From Meridianimarinicoccus sp. MJW13 (GTDB lineage: Bacteria; Pseudomonadota; Alphaproteobacteria; Rhodobacterales; Rhodobacteraceae): 64,000 bases of DNA. The position numbers and the translations under genes are program-made. The stretch spans positions 478,251-542,250 of the forward strand of contig NZ_JACNMU010000002.1 in assembly GCF_014901205.1 (NCBI RefSeq). The letters run 5' to 3'. This document shows, one piece after another, positions 62,776 through 64,000 of this stretch (positions within the stretch are counted from its first letter, which is position 1; the number at the start of each line of letters is the position of its first letter). The notes under the pieces were generated by a model. That model was not told the origin of the DNA. It did not search any database and worked only from the letters and a program-made list of their open reading frames with translations.

Positions 62776-63573
62776 TCAGGCCGCGAGGTCGATCCAGACC
62801 GGCACGTGATCGGAGGGTTTATCGCGGCCGCGGATGGCGCTGTCGATCTGGCAGTCGTTCAGCAGATCTGCGGCTTGCGGCGACAGCAGCAGGTGATCAA
62901 TACGGATCCCGTCATTCCGGTTCCATGCCCCGGCCTGGTAGTCCCAGAAGCTGTAGTGTTCCGGTCCGGGATGCGGGGGCATATGCGGATGGCAGGCGCG
63001 GAAGGCGTCGGTCAGGCCGAGGTTCACGATCCGGCGCCAGGCGGCGCGGCTTTCGGGGCGGAACAGCGCGTCGTCGCGCCAGGCCGCGGGCCGGGCCGCG
63101 TCCTCGGCCTGCGGAATGATGTTGTAGTCGCCGCAAATCACCATCGGCTCTTCCCGGGGCAGGAGGGTGGCGAGATGCGCCTCCAGCCGTTGCATCCACG
63201 CCAGCTTGTAGTCGAACTTGGGCCCCGGCGCCGGATTGCCGTTGGGCAAGTAAAGACCGCAGATGCGCACCGGCACCTCCCCCATCACCGTGGCTTCGAT
63301 ATAACGGGCCTGTTCGTCGGTATCATCCCCGGGAAGGCCGCGGCTGATGTCTTCCAGCGGCAGCTTCGACAGGATCGCCACGCCGTTGAAGGACTTCTGG
63401 CCGTGGGTTTCGACCTGATAGCCGAGATCCTCGAAATGGGGCGCTGGGAAATTGGCATCCACCGACTTGATCTCTTGCAGGACGGCCACGTCGGGTCGTG
63501 CTTCCTGCAGCCAATCCGTGAGGGCGCCGATGCGGGCCTTGATGCCATTGATATTGAACGTCGCGATTTTCAT
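62776..63573 (-). CDS. xthA: Exodeoxyribonuclease III (AP endonuclease family)
   Basis: ExoIII cuts abasic sites in base excision repair. The 265-residue product has MKIATFNINGIKARIGALTDWL, LQEIKSVDANFP (metal-binding Glu), LYLPNGNPAPGPKFDYKLAWM, VICGDYNIIPQAEDA (catalytic Asp/Asn) and the final GIRIDHLLLSPQA and KPSDHVPVWIDL with catalytic His. Start ATG 63573 matches relatives; the frame is open upstream. The protein could also be called ExoA-like, but the family is firm. Confidence 0.96.
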   Translation of the reverse strand: MKIATFNINGIKARIGALTDWLQEARPDVAVLQEIKSVDANFPAPHFEDLGYQVETHGQKSFNGVAILSKLPLEDISRGLPGDDTDEQARYIEATVMGEVPVRICGLYLPNGNPAPGPKFDYKLAWMQRLEAHLATLLPREEPMVICGDYNIIPQAEDAARPAAWRDDALFRPESRAAWRRIVNLGLTDAFRACHPHMPPHPGPEHYSFWDYQAGAWNRNDGIRIDHLLLSPQAADLLNDCQIDSAIRGRDKPSDHVPVWIDLAA

Positions 63574-64000
63574 GGGGTGTCCTACAGCTGTCCCCACTGG
63601 CCTAGGCCAAAGGGCATGCATCGTCCAGACCGGTGCGGCGGTCTCAATCGCCGAAGGCTGGTTGAACCGGTAGGGCATCGGGGTTGTGGAGTGCCTGAAC
63701 CAGCGGTCGATCTGCCATGGCCATCCGGGCTACCGCAAAAGTCAGGCGGTGCTGTCCGACCAGTTCCCGATCTGTGGGGTCATCCCTATACGGCGTGTTT
63801 ACAGGTCGTCTCACCCTGCAGGCATTGGCCTGGGCCGCGCTGGGTCGGGATGACGCCGGGTCGCCTCGGTTTTTCCGCAGAAACCTTCATTTTCTTCAAA
63901 AAAGGGGTTGCGACTCTGTTTGAGTGGCTCTAGACACCCCTTCACCGACGGGGCGGCGACGCGCTGTTGGGGGGCTGGACGGGGTTGAGAGGCTTCGGAA
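63574..64000. other. Non-coding right end of the window
   Basis: 427 bases without a supported gene. Open frames here lack ribosome binding sites and family motifs. From about 63880 the sequence becomes A/T-rich, carries a good promoter, and then the GC-rich CACCCCTTCACCGACGGGGC. A stable RNA gene, such as a ribosomal RNA operon, beyond the edge is possible. Confidence 0.7.
63908..63936 (+). promoter_or_regulatory. Strong sigma-70 type promoter reading out of the window
   Basis: -35 TTGCGA (63908-63913), exactly 17 bases, -10 TAGACA (63931-63936). An A/T-rich stretch (63887-63904) lies directly upstream like an UP element. The downstream gene is outside the window. Confidence 0.5.

Overview
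This is a GC-rich window from an alphaproteobacterium of the family Rhodobacteraceae (Roseobacter/Paracoccus-type). The assignment rests on gene content and order: ctrA next to a SciP/DUF1153 gene, the series yceD-rpmF-plsX-fabH-ihfA-merR, LpxI (not LpxH) in the lipid A cluster, a DksA with a degenerate zinc finger, a long acidic tail on ribosomal protein L9, VPLPA-CTERM-type surface proteins, and LexA boxes of the alphaproteobacterial GTTC-N7-GTTC type. No database search was possible, so genus and species are not assigned.

Layout. 1-2.3 kb: the start of glnA, then glnB (both minus), then NAD(P)H-hydrate repair split into two reading frames. 2.4-9 kb: tRNA-Leu and tig, a secreted protein with a PEP-CTERM-like tail, the rpsF-rpsR-rplI operon (minus), a cupin protein, a YceI protein, and a cytochrome b561-YceI fusion. 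9.2-16.3 kb: fatty acid synthesis in two blocks (fabD-fabG-acpP forward; rpmF-plsX-fabH-ihfA-merR reverse), enclosing a double-length dCTP deaminase gene and tRNA-Pro. 16.4-22 kb: yceD, bamE, msrB, uup, two small accessory genes and miaA.

22.2-34.1 kb is one long forward cluster for envelope building: pyrH-frr-uppS-cdsA-dxr-rseP-bamA-skp-fabZ-lpxA-lpxI-lpxB. It joins translation recycling, isoprenoid and phospholipid precursors, outer-membrane protein insertion and lipid A synthesis. 34.2-41 kb: mnmA (reverse), then sciP-ctrA (cell-cycle control), ligA-recG (DNA repair) and a 43-residue membrane protein whose promoter carries two perfect LexA boxes. 41-51 kb: an IscU-like protein, hisI, gluQ, trmFO, a murein transglycosylase, xerD with two uncharacterised exported proteins, and aroK-aroB.

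51-63.6 kb is more accessory: an M48 peptidase, a VOC protein, a universal-stress-protein/BCCT transporter pair, an OafA-type acyltransferase, a tightly overlapping MoxR-GNAT-DUF2927 lipoprotein-small membrane protein-VWA operon, dksA, a flavin monooxygenase and xthA. The right end is non-coding and carries a strong promoter-like sequence pointing out of the window.

The most promising undescribed item is the LexA-box small membrane protein at 41045-41176, which resembles in logic (not demonstrably in sequence) the SOS-induced division inhibitors of Caulobacter. Other points of interest are the split nnr gene, a dispersed hairpin/GAGTATTT intergenic repeat (five copies), an IscU-like protein lacking one of the three usual cysteines, and the MoxR/VWA/DUF2927 operon.
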